Shown: in pieces, positions 37,079 through 46,563 of the stretch
Numbering within the stretch: position 1 is the first letter of the stretch
How the letters are laid out: every line of letters starts with the position of its first letter
Assembly: GCF_003721515.1 (NCBI RefSeq)
Contig: NZ_RJJD01000023.1
Coordinates: 322,863-386,862, forward strand
DNA: 64,000 nucleotides
Reading direction: 5' to 3'
Origin: Rufibacter latericius
GTDB lineage: Bacteria; Bacteroidota; Bacteroidia; Cytophagales; Hymenobacteraceae
The notes under the pieces: generated by a model
What the model was told of the DNA's origin: nothing
Database searches by the model: none
Seen by the model: the letters and a program-made list of their open reading frames with translations, nothing else
Made by a program: the position numbers and the translations under genes

Positions 37079-38671
37079 ATGGAAAAAGCAAATCTGCGAA
37101 AAGCATACGGGTATGTATGTCTTTTTCTGTCTATTTGGTTAGGCAGCAGCAGTCTTTCTGCTGCCCAGGACACGTCACAAATCAAGTTTCCCAACTCAGG
37201 GAAACACCAGGCCCAGCAGGCTTTTCTGGAAGGGGTGTTGTTGTTGCATAGCTTTGAATACGAAGATGCCGCAGAAGCTTTTCGGGAGGCCCAGCAGCAA
37301 GACCCTACTTTCGCGTTGGCTTACTGGGGCGAGGCCATGACCTACAATCATACTATCTGGGGCGGACCGTCTGAAAATAGCAAAGCAGTTGCCTGCTTGA
37401 AGAAACTTGGCCCAAATGCTGCTGACCGGCTTGCCAAAGCCCCCACCGAGCGGGAAAAAGGTCTGATGAGGGCAGTAGAAGCTTTGTTTATGGAAAAAGG
37501 GGAGAAAAAGGCAAGAGACCGCGCGTACCTGAACCAGATGCGGCAACTTTACAAGCATCACCCCTCAGACTTAGAGATAGCTGCCTTCACTTCCTTGGCG
37601 TACATGGGGGTAAGTAATCCCGATTCCGCGGCCGTCCTCGCCAAGCAGGTGTTGGATAAGGAACCGTACCATCCCGGGGCACTTCATTACTTTATTCACT
37701 GCCATGATAATGCTGCCCAGGCACACCTTGCCCTGGAAGCGGCAGAACGGTACCCCAAGGCTGCTCCGTATGCCCAGCATGCCTTGCACATGCCTTCCCA
37801 TATTTTTGCTGCCTTAGGCCAATGGGACGGGGTGGTTGCCTCCAATGAAGTCTCTATGGCTGCTGCCGAAGATCGGCGGAAGAGAAAGAATCTGGGCGTA
37901 GAAGACCGGGGCTATCACTCTATCTGGTGGCTGGAGCACGGGTATTTACAGCAAGGCCGTTACAAGGAAGCTTTGGCGCTTGTGGAGGAGGTCGAAAAGA
38001 ATGCCGCTCAGAGCCCCGATAAATTCATTCGGAACAACTTGATCTATATGCGGGCACACTATATCATAGAGACCCGAGATTGGGAAAACGAGCTTCTAAA
38101 CCGATCCATGAAGATAGATGATCTTCCTTTGGAGCACCAGACCATTGCCCTCTTTACCGATGGGTATGCCGCGATACAAAGAGGAGATCTTGCTACCGCC
38201 CGGAAAGCGCTTACCTCCATTAACGCAGCCTTGGGTAAACCAACAAACGTAGGCAATGCGCAAGAGCAGCATTCCCATGCCATGGGCTGCGCCCCCAGTG
38301 CACCAGTGGCTTATTCAATTGCTACGGTTTTACAAAAAGAGTTAGAGGCAATGGTGTGGTTCAAGGAAGGGAACAAGGCCGAAGCTGAGAAAAGTCTGCA
38401 GGAAGCCATCCGGAATGAGAGCCTCAGGGGCGCTTTTGTGATGCCTATTTTCATTAAGCCCGCCCAAGAGCTTAGGGGAGAACTCCTTTTGCAGATGAAG
38501 CGTCCTGCAGAGGCAAAACAGGCCTTTCAAGCAGCGCTAATGCTTGCGCCCAACAGGGTGCTGTCTCTTGAAGGCTTAGCGCTGGCAGCTCAGCAAAACG
38601 GAGATCAAAAGCTGTATGCGTCTACACAAGCCACCCTAAAATCTATTAAGAAGAATACCGAAAAAAATTAA
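37079..38671 (+). CDS. Secreted tetratricopeptide-repeat protein
   Basis: A 530-residue periplasmic protein. The signal peptide ends near SSLSAAQ (residues 1-31 from the ATG at 37,079; the GTG two codons upstream is less likely). TPR-like helices begin at HQAQQAFLEGVLLLHSFEYEDAAEAFREAQQQDP, with further units at YHPGALHYFIHCHDNA and at the end (AEAKQAFQAALMLAPN). Family members contain the phrase LHMPSHIFAALGQWD seen here, which marks a group of uncharacterised bacterial TPR proteins. It likely acts as a scaffold or enzyme partner in the envelope. Confidence 0.85.
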   Translation: MEKANLRKAYGYVCLFLSIWLGSSSLSAAQDTSQIKFPNSGKHQAQQAFLEGVLLLHSFEYEDAAEAFREAQQQDPTFALAYWGEAMTYNHTIWGGPSENSKAVACLKKLGPNAADRLAKAPTEREKGLMRAVEALFMEKGEKKARDRAYLNQMRQLYKHHPSDLEIAAFTSLAYMGVSNPDSAAVLAKQVLDKEPYHPGALHYFIHCHDNAAQAHLALEAAERYPKAAPYAQHALHMPSHIFAALGQWDGVVASNEVSMAAAEDRRKRKNLGVEDRGYHSIWWLEHGYLQQGRYKEALALVEEVEKNAAQSPDKFIRNNLIYMRAHYIIETRDWENELLNRSMKIDDLPLEHQTIALFTDGYAAIQRGDLATARKALTSINAALGKPTNVGNAQEQHSHAMGCAPSAPVAYSIATVLQKELEAMVWFKEGNKAEAEKSLQEAIRNESLRGAFVMPIFIKPAQELRGELLLQMKRPAEAKQAFQAALMLAPNRVLSLEGLALAAQQNGDQKLYASTQATLKSIKKNTEKN

Positions 38672-38675
38672 CTTT

Positions 38676-38941
38676 CTGACCTGCTGGACATCCACATGCC
38701 CGTGATGGATGGCTTCGGGTTCCTCACCGATTTGGCTAGGTCCCCGGGTCACCTTCCGCCCAAGGTGATCCTGCTCACCTCCTCTGAAAACCCTAAAGAC
38801 CTGGAGAAGACTGGTAGCTTCGCTATCGGGGCGGTCTTACGCAACCCCTCATGGCAGAGGCATTGGAGGAGGTCCTCGGAAGGGAGCCCGGGTCAGAAAG
38901 TGGCGCTACCTGAGAATAGGGCAACTCAGGTGAGATGGCGT
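38676..38941 (+). pseudogene. Response-regulator receiver remnant
   Basis: Directly after the TPR gene, the frame DLLDIHMPVMDGFGFL followed by PKVILLTSSENPKDLEK is the middle of a receiver domain, with the phosphoacceptor Asp and switch Thr kept. Its start is missing and a shift after FAIG moves the rest into another frame, where MAEALEEVLG can be read. It is close in wording to small CheY-like regulators. It marks the point where intact host genes give way to decayed DNA. Confidence 0.75.
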
Positions 38942-39030
38942 TAGTACCCTCCTGATAGCCACCCATGCGGGGTTGTTTCCCTTAAGGTTTATTCTATATC
39001 TTTTATATCTTTGGGATATATAGCCCAAGG

Positions 39031-39354
39031 ATGCAATTCAGGAAAAAGAGCAACGAGGAGCTGGCGCAGATCCTCGCCAAGATCGAGAAACTAGGGGACG
39101 CGTACGGAGACAACGGCCAGGCCTTGGCCGATCACATGGGGGAATCGTTGCTGGTGTTCGGCGGCCTGGCCAACCACGGCTTCACGGAGGACCACCTGGA
39201 CCACATCATCAACTACTGCCGCTCCCGGGTGGAGTACGTGCTGCACCTCGTGGAGCGCGAGGAGCAGGAGGATGCCTACCAACTCGCCCGGCAGACTCTC
39301 CGCTACTACCTCAAGAACAGCCACCTGGGCAATGGCAGCGAGGTAGAACTCTGA
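39031..39354 (+). CDS. Helical hypothetical protein
   Basis: A 107-residue intact frame starting MQFRKKSNEELAQILAKIEK. It is charged and helical, with no signal or known motif. The upstream sequence has TATCTTTG (39,004-39,011), which fits a -7 box, though no good -33 box is found. It is followed by a terminator and by the left 12-bp repeat of the phage region, so it may be the last host gene or a passenger. No family recognised. Confidence 0.6.
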   Translation: MQFRKKSNEELAQILAKIEKLGDAYGDNGQALADHMGESLLVFGGLANHGFTEDHLDHIINYCRSRVEYVLHLVEREEQEDAYQLARQTLRYYLKNSHLGNGSEVEL

Positions 39355-39449
39355 GGGGGGCGATTTCCTCCGCGGGTACACAAGCATTAATGAAAAGATA
39401 AGGCCTTAAGCATGAGAAGCCTAGGTGGAAATTTTTCTGAATATAAAAC

Positions 39450-39482
39450 AAAAGCCCCTTTGTAAAGAACTAAGGGGCTTTT
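39450..39482. terminator. Terminator next to the left phage boundary
   Basis: AAAAGCCCCTT pairs perfectly with AAGGGGCTTTT around an 11-base loop, with a T-run continuing to 39,484. It is immediately followed by GTGGCCGCGCCA. Confidence 0.88.
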
Positions 39483-39484
39483 TT

Positions 39485-39496
39485 GTGGCCGCGCCA
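39485..39496. repeat. Putative left attachment repeat GTGGCCGCGCCA
   Basis: Twelve bases identical to 58,482-58,493, in the same orientation. Both copies follow a hairpin terminator, and a broken recombinase gene begins 112 bases inside. The sequence resembles the complement of a tRNA 3' end (TGGCGCGGCCAC), a common integration target. Twelve bases are short, so the assignment is tentative. Confidence 0.5.
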
Positions 39497-39607
39497 AGAG
39501 GAGGGTAAACCACAATTAAATCACCTTAACGCACCTCCCTGTCTAAAAAGGCGCGTTAAGGTGATTTCTGTTTTACAGGAATGGAGGACTGAAAGTTGGG
39601 GTGAACC

Positions 39608-40878
39608 CTAGATCTGTACCCCGGTTTGTCCCCCATTTGAGTGTTTCTGGAAGTTGGTCACCAGTTTCTTGGTGCTGATGCCGGCGTAGTAATTGAAGCT
39701 GCTCTCGGTCCTTTGTCCGGTGGCCTGCATGATGATCCGAGCTGGCAATCCCTGGTAGAGTTTCAGCGTCACGAAATTCTTCTGGCGGTTCTTGGTCACC
39801 AAGGGGAACCGCTCAAACTTGATCAGCCTCTGGATGTCCTTTAGGTACCGGTTGATCTGCACGTTCACCGGCAGGCAGGTCTTTTGCTTTCCCTCGTACT
39901 TGCGCGCCAACTGCACCGGCTTGAAGATATCATCGTCATAGAAGGGGATGCAGCACATCACCCCGGTCTTCAGAGCTTTGATCTCGATGATATCACCGTG
40001 GATGTGCAGGGGAGCCAGGCGCATGATGTCGGAAACCCGCAGCTAGGTGTAGGACATCATCAGGAAGACATCCCGCATGCGCTCCAGCACCTCGGCCCGT
40101 TGCTGCCAGTGCCACTGGCGGTACCACTCGAGAGGTTCTGCACGAAATGCAGCACCTCATCAGAAGTGAAGTCAATGTTCTGCAGCGCTTGCAGTTCCTC
40201 CAGGGTGAGCGACTCCACCTCTCCGGTTTGGGTGGGGCTGTAGAAGGTCCGATATTTGGCGCAGACCGGATGGTCCTCCTCCACGCAATGGTCCAGGAAA
40301 CGCTTCAGCCTGGTGATGTGCTTGCTGAGGGTATTCACCGACTAGCCAAGTTCCAAGATCATGTACCACTTGAACTCCTGTTAAAACCGTGGGTCCATGC
40401 CTTCTAGGGTGAGAGGCTTATGGGAGTACTCCTCAAAAGCTTTCAGCCGTTCCATGGTAGAGTTATGGCCCCGGGTCGTGGTGAAGACTATGGGCTGTTG
40501 CCGCTGCTCGGATAGCTTGGTGCTTTACCCAAATCTCCATTTGCTAGAAAAAGGAAAAGCACTTGCTTTTCTGCTTCAATTGGCGCTGCCTGCTCCCCCT
40601 TTAACTCTCTGATCACAGCCTGCTTGAACTCCAGCTCTGTCAAAAGCTTCTTTTCCTTTTGGGTATTTCGGTAAACGGCAAGGGAGGCCTCTTTACACGG
40701 CTGCAGACTGTCATTGATCTGTGCGGCGTAGGGTTCTCTGCCTTTCACGCGTTGTTTTTTCTCGTCCTATCCCTTGGGGTGTACCTTCTCCCCGGACTCC
40801 AACCAGATACGTTTCTGAAAAGGGATAATAGATATTCGGATTGGGACAAGTCCTTCTTTGTTTGGTTTATCTTTGCTT
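39608..40878 (-). pseudogene. Broken tyrosine recombinase (phage/transposon integrase)
   Basis: Read on the minus strand from about 40,878: KDKPNKEGLVPIRISII and WLESGEKVHPKG form the arm-binding domain; REPYAAQINDSL and NTLSKHITRLKRFLDHCVEE form the core-binding helices; SLTLEELQALQNIDF, MSYT, LRVSDIMRLAPLHIHGD and the end MQATGQRTESSFNYYAG form the catalytic domain with its Tyr. Stops and frameshifts interrupt it at least four times, and the H-x-x-R box reads NRQKNF, so the Arg is lost. It was a Bacteroidota-type integrase of about 400 residues, now dead. Confidence 0.85.
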
Positions 40879-41178
40879 AAGTTGCTGTTAGCCTCCATGC
40901 TCTGGCAACTGGTTTGGCGTTGAACAATGATTTTTATCCACGCGAAGCTGTTCTAGCAGGAACGCCTGAATCTGGACAACAGCAATTTAAATGGCGTTGG
41001 ACTCGGCCAGCATAAGCTCCTTTATGTCGTCACACCTGGTGCAGTTGAGTTGAACGCTTTGGTGGTTGTCACCCACCGAATTGGCAATAATAATCACTAA
41101 GGGAGACTGTCCTTGTGTTGGGGATTCATAGAGTTTGTTAGTTGTTTGGTAAAGACCCTATGTTGTTTGTCGGTAAAA
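40879..41178. other. Decayed or non-coding stretch
   Basis: About 300 bases past the start of the dead integrase. No frame or motif is recognisable on either strand. It ends at the hairpin at 41,178. Confidence 0.4.
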
Positions 41179-41206
41179 AAATGGCTGCGAAACCCGCAGC
41201 CATTTT
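41178..41206. terminator. Hairpin terminator
   Basis: AAAATGGCTGCG pairs perfectly with CGCAGCCATTTT around a 5-base loop, flanked by A-run and T-rich sequence. It lies downstream of the broken minus-strand gene at 41,279-41,973. Confidence 0.85.
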
Positions 41207-41278
41207 GTCATTACCTTGATTTCCTACAAATTTGAGGAGGTATTTATAAGGTAAAAGGGTAAAAAAAGGAATTTACTA

Positions 41279-41973
41279 CTAGATTATTGAGGAAATAAAT
41301 TCCATGTAATGGAGTAACCCCAATTTCTTTGCCGTTGGTAATCCAAGATATTCTTCAAGGGTATAGGCATCAAGAAAACCAATCGATCCAGTAGTTCTCA
41401 TAAATTCAGGGCTGCTGCTGAAGTTATACAATTTTGTTACAGCTTGTCGATACTTTCCCTTAGGGTTCTTAGTCCCTTTGTTGTCATAAGATACGAAATG
41501 TCTTACCCAAATTTCATTTGTGCTTCTCGGATGAACATAAGTTAGTTATAAAGCTGAAGGCGGATGCAACTCCGCCTCCAGCTTTATAACTCTCTCCTAT
41601 GATTAAATAATCTCCAAAACCAGAGAAACCATCTGTGCAATGGGTGCTATGTAAGCTAGGAAAATGTTCGTTTTCCGGGTAATCAGCATTTTTTTGCCTG
41701 TTTATTGAATACATCTATAATTAAAACTTTAAGAACTTGAGATAAAACCTTTATAATGTACAGTTGGCTGACTCTTGAATCTAGAAAAACGTTATAAACT
41801 ACTGAGGTTTGCTGATTTATTAACTCAGGAATGCCCAGGGCAGCCTCTGAATGGCCTTGGTGAACAAATGCATTAGGGTGGTCAAAATATTTTGCAGGGA
41901 AACCGTTTAAATCATAAATCGATGTGGTTTTGTCAACCATAAGTCCTAGTATGAGACTGCTGCAACTAGCCAA
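41279..41973 (-). pseudogene. Broken unknown gene
   Basis: Three minus-strand frames follow one another. The first is VDKTTSIYDLNGFPAKYFD to VFNKQAKKC; a one-base shift in a run of seven A (on this strand, near 41,690) leads into NADYPENEHFPSLH and IIGESYKAGGGVASAFSF; a last frame continues YVHPRSTNEIWVRHFVSYD to GLLHYMEFISSII and a TAG. A 20-base hairpin (41,544-41,591) sits in the second part. No family is recognised. It could be one damaged gene or two. Confidence 0.5.
41544..41591. terminator. Large hairpin inside the broken gene
   Basis: AGTTATAAAGCTG and AGGCGGA pair with TCCGCCT and CAGCTTTATAACT, with one bulged mismatch and a 6-base loop. It is strong enough to terminate transcription and could mark the true end of an upstream minus-strand gene. 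Confidence 0.6.
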
Positions 41974-42097
41974 ACAAGTATCTATGATTACGGATTCAAT
42001 CAGGTGTTTTCACCATTCCCTCTTCTTTATACAAAATCGTTCCGGCTTACCTTTAGAAGTTTCAAAATATAGTGTAATTTATGCAAACTCACTCCAC

Positions 42098-42427
42098 ATG
42101 GACGGAAATCAGTTAGCAACAAAAGGCGACATCACCGCCGCTAAAGAGGAGTTAATCCAGGCATTCCATAAGCTCGTGGAACCGGATCTGGCGAAGCTAA
42201 ATGGTCACTATATTACGGTGGAGGAGATCGCGGCCTTCAACAAGTATGACAAGCGCACCGTTGGGTCGTGGATCACGGAAGAGAAGAAGGACCAGTTCGG
42301 AAAAAGGGTGAAACTGGTGGCCGATGAGTTCTGCCCCGGCAAGTACCGCGCCATGAAAAGCGAGGGGATCGCCTACGGGAAGATCAAGTGGCACATAGAG
42401 ATTTCCCACCAACGCAAAACGAGCTAA
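42098..42427 (+). CDS. Helix-turn-helix protein (phage)
   Basis: A 109-residue intact frame from ATG 42,098 (MDGNQLATKGDITAAKEEL). An in-frame extension upstream exists but is of a different composition. A DNA-binding helix pair is seen in GHYITVEEIAAFNKYDKRTVGSWITEEKK. It is the first intact gene of the phage block and could be its regulator. The next gene starts four bases after its TAA stop. The precise family is unknown. Confidence 0.65.
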   Translation: MDGNQLATKGDITAAKEELIQAFHKLVEPDLAKLNGHYITVEEIAAFNKYDKRTVGSWITEEKKDQFGKRVKLVADEFCPGKYRAMKSEGIAYGKIKWHIEISHQRKTS

Positions 42428-42430
42428 CCT

Positions 42431-42991
42431 ATGGAACTGAGAAAAGCCAGAACCATCGCCGAGTGGATTGCCACCTACGGGAGGAGTCCTGTCCTCGCAT
42501 TGAGATCGCCGAATCCATCAGAAAGGAGAAGGCCCAAGTCAAAGAAATAGAGCTGGTGGTGATCCCCCGCTTCGAGAGTAGGGGAGAGCCCGTGAAAGAT
42601 ATTTTCCAGAACATCATCGCCTGGCTTCCCAAGTCAACCTGCTCTCAGAAGCCCTAGGGAACATGCCGAAGGTCCAGTAGATCAAGCCCAATACCTCTGA
42701 AATAATAGTGTGGCCCCTAAAGCCTAACGCCAAGTACTACCGGGGTTATATCCCGAGCAAAGGCATCAAGGTGGATATTTTGACCGACACCCGCGAGAAC
42801 TGGGACCTGAACTGCGCACCGGCTCTGCCCACTACTCGCCCCAGGAGCTGGCAAGCAAATGGGTGCGGCAAGGGTTCCACAGCAAAGTGGGAATGCTTTT
42901 CAAAAACGGGAAGGTATTTCCGGTGCCCAAGGAGCAGGATTTATTCCGGATCTGCAAAGTGCCCTTCCTGGCCCCTCAGCTTAGGCAGTGA
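42431..42991 (+). pseudogene. Broken DNA polymerase beta-like nucleotidyltransferase
   Basis: The frame opens MELRKARTIAEWIAT, shifts to REESCPRIEIAESIRKEK and VKEIELVVIPRFES, shifts again at WLPK to NLLSEALGNMPKVQ, has a TAG at 42,678, then runs IKPNTSEIIVWPLKPNAKYY and IPSKGIKVDILTDT, and shifts once more to TGSAHYSPQELASKWVRQGF. The strand-turn SIRKEKAQVKEIELVV is the AGSIRR...D-I-D pattern of Pol-beta nucleotidyltransferases, here with Gly to Glu and Asp to Glu changes. About 185 residues when restored. Likely a phage nucleotide-transfer or repair enzyme, now inactive. Confidence 0.65.
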
Positions 42992-43172
42992 GGATTAAAA
43001 AAGGAACCGAAAGGTAAAAACCTGACTCTTCCTCTAAATTTCTAGAAACACTGATAAGTGGGATAAATCCCGCTTCCAAAATTCTAACACAATGGAGGTA
43101 CTATTAAATTTCAAAGGATTTTCAAAGTATAAGTACCTATAATATAGAAGAAATGCCCTATTAATTAAGCCT

Positions 43173-43511
43173 ATGCGAAAAATCAGTGAGTGCTGCGAAT
43201 GCAACTGGATCGGCACCTATGATCAGATGAAGAACGTGCCCCTCGATGGTTACCGCGTCGAGATGATCTGCCCCAACCGGGACAACGATGAGTTCTTCAT
43301 CAAGGAAATCAACGAGAACCACATGCAGCCAATCGTGCGGCTGGCGGCAAGCCTAGAGCGGCTTTACACCCAGGAAAAGGCGCACCTCTACCAGGATTTC
43401 CAAAACAAGAAAATAACCGAGGAGGAATACGGGATCACCCTGGCCCTATTGGAGCATGATCTAGAGGCCATCCGGCTCCGGACCAACGGACTAAAGGAAT
43501 TTACGGGTGAT
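43173..43511 (+). CDS. Phage zinc-binding-like protein, altered end
   Basis: The frame starts MRKISECCECNWIGTYDQM with Cys pairs (ECCECNW...CPN) that could hold a metal, then an acidic coiled part (LERLYTQEKAHLYQDFQNKK). It is intact to about residue 112 (LKEFTGDED); beyond that the open frame continues only by reading the next gene out of frame, so a small deletion probably removed its stop, which should have overlapped the next start (GGTGATG at 43,507). Function unknown. Confidence 0.5.
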
Positions 43512-43755
43512 GAAGACACAAGAGAAATTACGGCTGTTGCAACCCGACCTGCGGTTCCTGGAAGAGGAGAAAAGAAACAACTAGGAGCTACTGGATGCCC
43601 TGCACGTAGAAACCTCCTTCCTACTCTGACAGCAGCTAACCGATACCATCTCCCAACAGCAGCGATCCATTGAACGGAAAAAGGAGTACATCTCCACCCT
43701 AAAAAAGGAGAACGTCAATGGAGGCAAAATTCCAGAGCTTCCTGGAGGCCCTCTA
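43510..43755 (+). pseudogene. Broken coiled-coil phage gene
   Basis: From the ATG at 43,510: MKTQEKLRLLQPDLRFLEEE, TAG at 43,582, ELLDALHVETSFLL, TGA at 43,627, QQLTDTISQQQRSIERKK and EYISTLKKENVNGGKIPEL. The text is clearly one coiled-coil protein with two premature stops. It overlaps the end of the previous gene by the ATG. Role unknown. Confidence 0.55.
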
Positions 43756-43933
43756 AAGCAAGCAGCTCGCTCCGTGATCTGCTACACAGAAGGCCCCAAA
43801 AAAAGCGACACTAGGTGCACGGCTTTTCGAAATAACCCAAAGATAGTACTCGAATACCAGTGGCGCGAGCGGAAGCGTAAAAAAATAGCCGCCAGAAAGA
43901 ATTCAATCAATTAAAAGGCCCTACTACACTACC

Positions 43934-44422
43934 GTGGGGAAGAAAAGTTTTTTACCGCCACGAAAAGAAACCTCAACCTTATTTATCAACGGCCAGCCAC
44001 TCACGTTCGATGACAGCAGCCAGATAAAGGCCTTGCGTGATCACCAGCTGAAAGGGATGGGAGTCGCCCCCGTGGCATCTCCGCCTTCCGGTGGAGCAAA
44101 CTGGAGTTCTTCTTCGGTTGCGTGAACAACCGGTGCCGGAAGATGAACGCCCACAAATACAACACGCGCCACATCTGCATCCTTTGCAGTCCACCTTTGC
44201 CTGCAAAGGATGCGGTCACGTCTATGTCTTCGGCAAGGGACTGGATGGGAAGACCAGGCTCTTCTACAGGGAGGTGCAGGCATGAAAATATATCTCAACA
44301 GCCGCTTCGCCGCGGTGCTTCTGGTCAGCCTCGTTCCGGCCATGGGCGGTAGAAGCCTGCGCAGCCTCTGCTGCGAGTTCCTACCAGCAGTGACAGTTAA
44401 TTCAGCGATGATACAGAAATAG
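43934..44422 (+). pseudogene. Scrambled phage gene remnants
   Basis: Short pieces in alternating frames: FINGQPLTFDDSSQIKALRD, WSKLEFFFGCVNNRCRKMN with AHKYNTRHICIL, then CKGCGHVYVFGKGLDGKTRL, and MKIYLNSRFAAVLLVSL. The CxxC in FACKGCGHVYVFG suggests a small metal-binding protein. At least three frame changes occur. I cannot name the original genes. Confidence 0.4.
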
Positions 44423-44510
44423 GGTCTGCATCAGGCGGTGCTAACGGAGGATAGGGAAGACACGCCCAACCCCTCCAGGCGCCGCCGCAGCCAAACAAAG
44501 AACCTCGGTC

Positions 44511-44880
44511 TTGAATACGCAAATCAGACGAATAGATGCAGGTAAACCCCTGCTTAATTGGCACATCCAAGTACAGAAGCTGAACGCGGCCCAGACCCTA
44601 GTGGAGAGCACCCGCGTAGTCAAAGGGGAAAAGGTAAAATACCTGACCCGAGGAGCGGAGGCTCAGCCAGGAATAAGCGCTGGCTCTGCCGCCCCTGTCC
44701 CGAGTCGGCAAGCGGATCGCCACCCGCGCAGAGGCCGAAGGGCACAAGGCCAAGCTCAGGCCATTCCTCTTCAAGTTCAAATGGGATGAGCTGCTCGCCA
44801 TCCAATGCTGCATCTACCTGGAAGGAGGCAGCCAGGTCCTGCAGATGCTCTTAAATAAGATCCAACAGAAAACAATTAAC
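44511..44880 (+). pseudogene. Broken unknown phage gene
   Basis: MNTQIRRIDAGKPLLNWHIQ to YLTRGAEAQPG reads well, then a shift gives RIATRAEAEGHKAKLRPFLF and KWDELLAIQCCIYLEGGSQ. One protein of about 120 residues with a frameshift is likely. No family recognised. Confidence 0.45.
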
Positions 44881-44903
44881 CTCAATATCCAACCCCCACA
44901 CCA

Positions 44904-45165
44904 ATGGAAGAAAACAATTAAGTCTGAGAGAAATCGTCCTGGCCAACTTCAAGACAAAATGGGCAGGAGATCTCCAAAAGGCACAAGCCCAAACTAAGGT
45001 ACGGCAGTAAGTCGAGTCAAAAGCTGAGGAGCATTTAAAATCCGCTTTTTCTAAATTCCACCGGGTGCTATGTAATGAAGGGCTTTATAGAGGAGTAGAA
45101 ACCCACTTAGGAGATTATGGGGATGAACAGGTGCTGGTCATCGGCACTGATCATAAAACATTATC
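44904..45165 (+). pseudogene. Broken unknown phage gene
   Basis: The ATG at 44,904 gives MEENN then TAA; one base later the frame LREIVLANFKTKWAGDL, QKAQAQTKVRQ, TAA at 45,008, VESKAEEHLKSAFSKFH, DEQVLVIGTDHKTLSP follows. One frameshift and one premature TAA at a likely Gln site. Mostly helical. Function unknown. Confidence 0.5.
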
Positions 45166-45168
45166 ACC

Positions 45169-45339
45169 ATGCGGCCTGCGGCTGGTAAGATCCAACCAGA
45201 AGCCGGATTGCTATTTGACGAATAGGGCTTGGAGAAGCTATTGGAAGCTGTTGCTGTCAGGCTCAGCTTCATCACAGAGGAAGAGGTCGATGAAGAGTAT
45301 GCCAAATACCAAGTTGAGCTCGGAAACAACCAGGCATAA
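45169..45339 (+). pseudogene. Small phage gene with one in-frame TAG
   Basis: A 56-codon frame from ATG 45,169: MRPAAGKIQPEAGLLFDE, TAG at 45,223, GLEKLLEAVAVRLSFITEEE, VDEEYAKYQVELGNNQA, then TAA. Without the TAG it would be a neat acidic helical protein. The TAG sits where Gln would fit. No family recognised. Confidence 0.5.
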
Positions 45340-45709
45340 TTCGGGTGAAAGTGTGCTGAAACAAGTATCCTTGATTTTGACCCTTTTTGAGGCCTGTTTT
45401 CGAGGAATCAACGCACTTTCCTTTTGCCCCTAAATGTGCTGCAGAAAATTACTGTTTTAATCAATACACCTCATATCCCATCCCTTGAAAGAATTACTAC
45501 TAATCCTGCACTTGGTACTAATGGTGGTTAGCAGCAGCACCCCCTTCGGAACCTTTGATCAAAGCCGAGCCCAATATAAAATAAAGCAACGCCGGTTCCT
45601 CTTCCTTAAGGGCCTGCCTATCTGGCTACAGGATAATGTGCATAGGAAGCACCGAAGTTTCGCCACCAAAGCTTAATCACCATTCCTTAACAATTTTAGG
45701 CTAATCCAA

Positions 45710-45976
45710 ATGACTCAATTTAAAATTAAGATCCAAAGTATTGCTAAGCTCGACGCTGGGCACTGCATCATCGCATATTCAACTCCAGAGAACACAAAGG
45801 AGACCACTGACATCACCATCGCCTTTTTAAAAAAAAGATCAAGTGAGTGGCAAACCTCAGTGATGATTGTTATGAAAGATGACCAGGAGAATAACCACAT
45901 CGACCAACTTACTCAGGGTTTATTCGATTCAACCTACTTGCCTATGCAGGTAGCCATCCAGCGGTTTGTTGCCTAA
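45710..45976 (+). CDS. Small intact hypothetical protein
   Basis: An 88-residue intact frame: MTQFKIKIQSIAKLDAGHCI, then alternating strands and helices, ending MQVAIQRFVA. It is surrounded by broken genes yet has no damage, so it may be a later arrival or under selection. No motif or family recognised. The upstream TTAACAATTTTAGGCTAATCC could act as a promoter, unproven. Confidence 0.55.
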   Translation: MTQFKIKIQSIAKLDAGHCIIAYSTPENTKETTDITIAFLKKRSSEWQTSVMIVMKDDQENNHIDQLTQGLFDSTYLPMQVAIQRFVA

Positions 45977-46066
45977 ATTAAATACACAGGTGATTGGGGT
46001 ATAGATTTACTGATCATCTGTGTTCACGAAATTGGTTTCGTGTGTAAATAAAACCTAATGGTTAAT

Positions 46067-46408
46067 CTACCTTGCTATTTGCATTGATGAAGGGGCCTGC
46101 TTCTTTTTCGTTTTCTCACGGCTTACTTCCCTAATAAGGTAAATTATGGGTGATAAGAGAATGATAGACAATATAACAAATGAAATAAGGAAGCCTATGC
46201 TCAAGCCCTTATCGCTTTCCCCAAAATAGACAAACCAATTCAAGTGCATAAGCAGGAAGTAGTTGGCCACCAAGCAGGCAAAAGCCGCTTTGTCACCTTT
46301 TGAAAGGCTACTATCTGGGGCCTCTCTTTTTTCAGTGGTGATTAAGTAAAAAATAGCCCCTATCAGGAGCAGGATAAAAATACAGTAAAGGGCAATAAGC
46401 TTTTCCAT
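46067..46408 (-). CDS. Small intact membrane protein
   Basis: A 113-residue minus-strand protein with about three transmembrane segments: LIALYCIFILLLIGAIFYLI (4-23), AFACLVANYFLLMHLNWFVYF (about 43-63) and IGFLISFVILSIILLSPIIYL (about 71-91), then a basic tail (REKTKKKQ). It is undamaged and on the opposite strand to the phage genes, so it looks like a passenger (moron) gene. A hairpin lies upstream at 46,516. No family recognised. Confidence 0.6.
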   Translation of the reverse strand: MEKLIALYCIFILLLIGAIFYLITTEKREAPDSSLSKGDKAAFACLVANYFLLMHLNWFVYFGESDKGLSIGFLISFVILSIILLSPIIYLIREVSREKTKKKQAPSSMQIAR

Positions 46409-46515
46409 GGGTCAAATTAGGGAAACGGTTTTGACCTCATAGTTAGGGAATTATTACCTTTTTGTTAAGATCGTTTGAAATATGGTCAAAAAATGCATAT
46501 GTACATAGAGCTTTC

Positions 46516-46563
46516 ACACTTTACGTAGAAGATTGTATTAGAATAATCTTCTACGTAAAGTGT
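46516..46563. terminator. Perfect 19-bp hairpin
   Basis: ACACTTTACGTAGAAGATT and its exact complement around a 10-base loop. It is upstream of the membrane protein gene rather than after it, so it may end a lost plus-strand gene or be a protein-binding site. The T-tract is modest (TGTATTTTAG). Confidence 0.7.
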
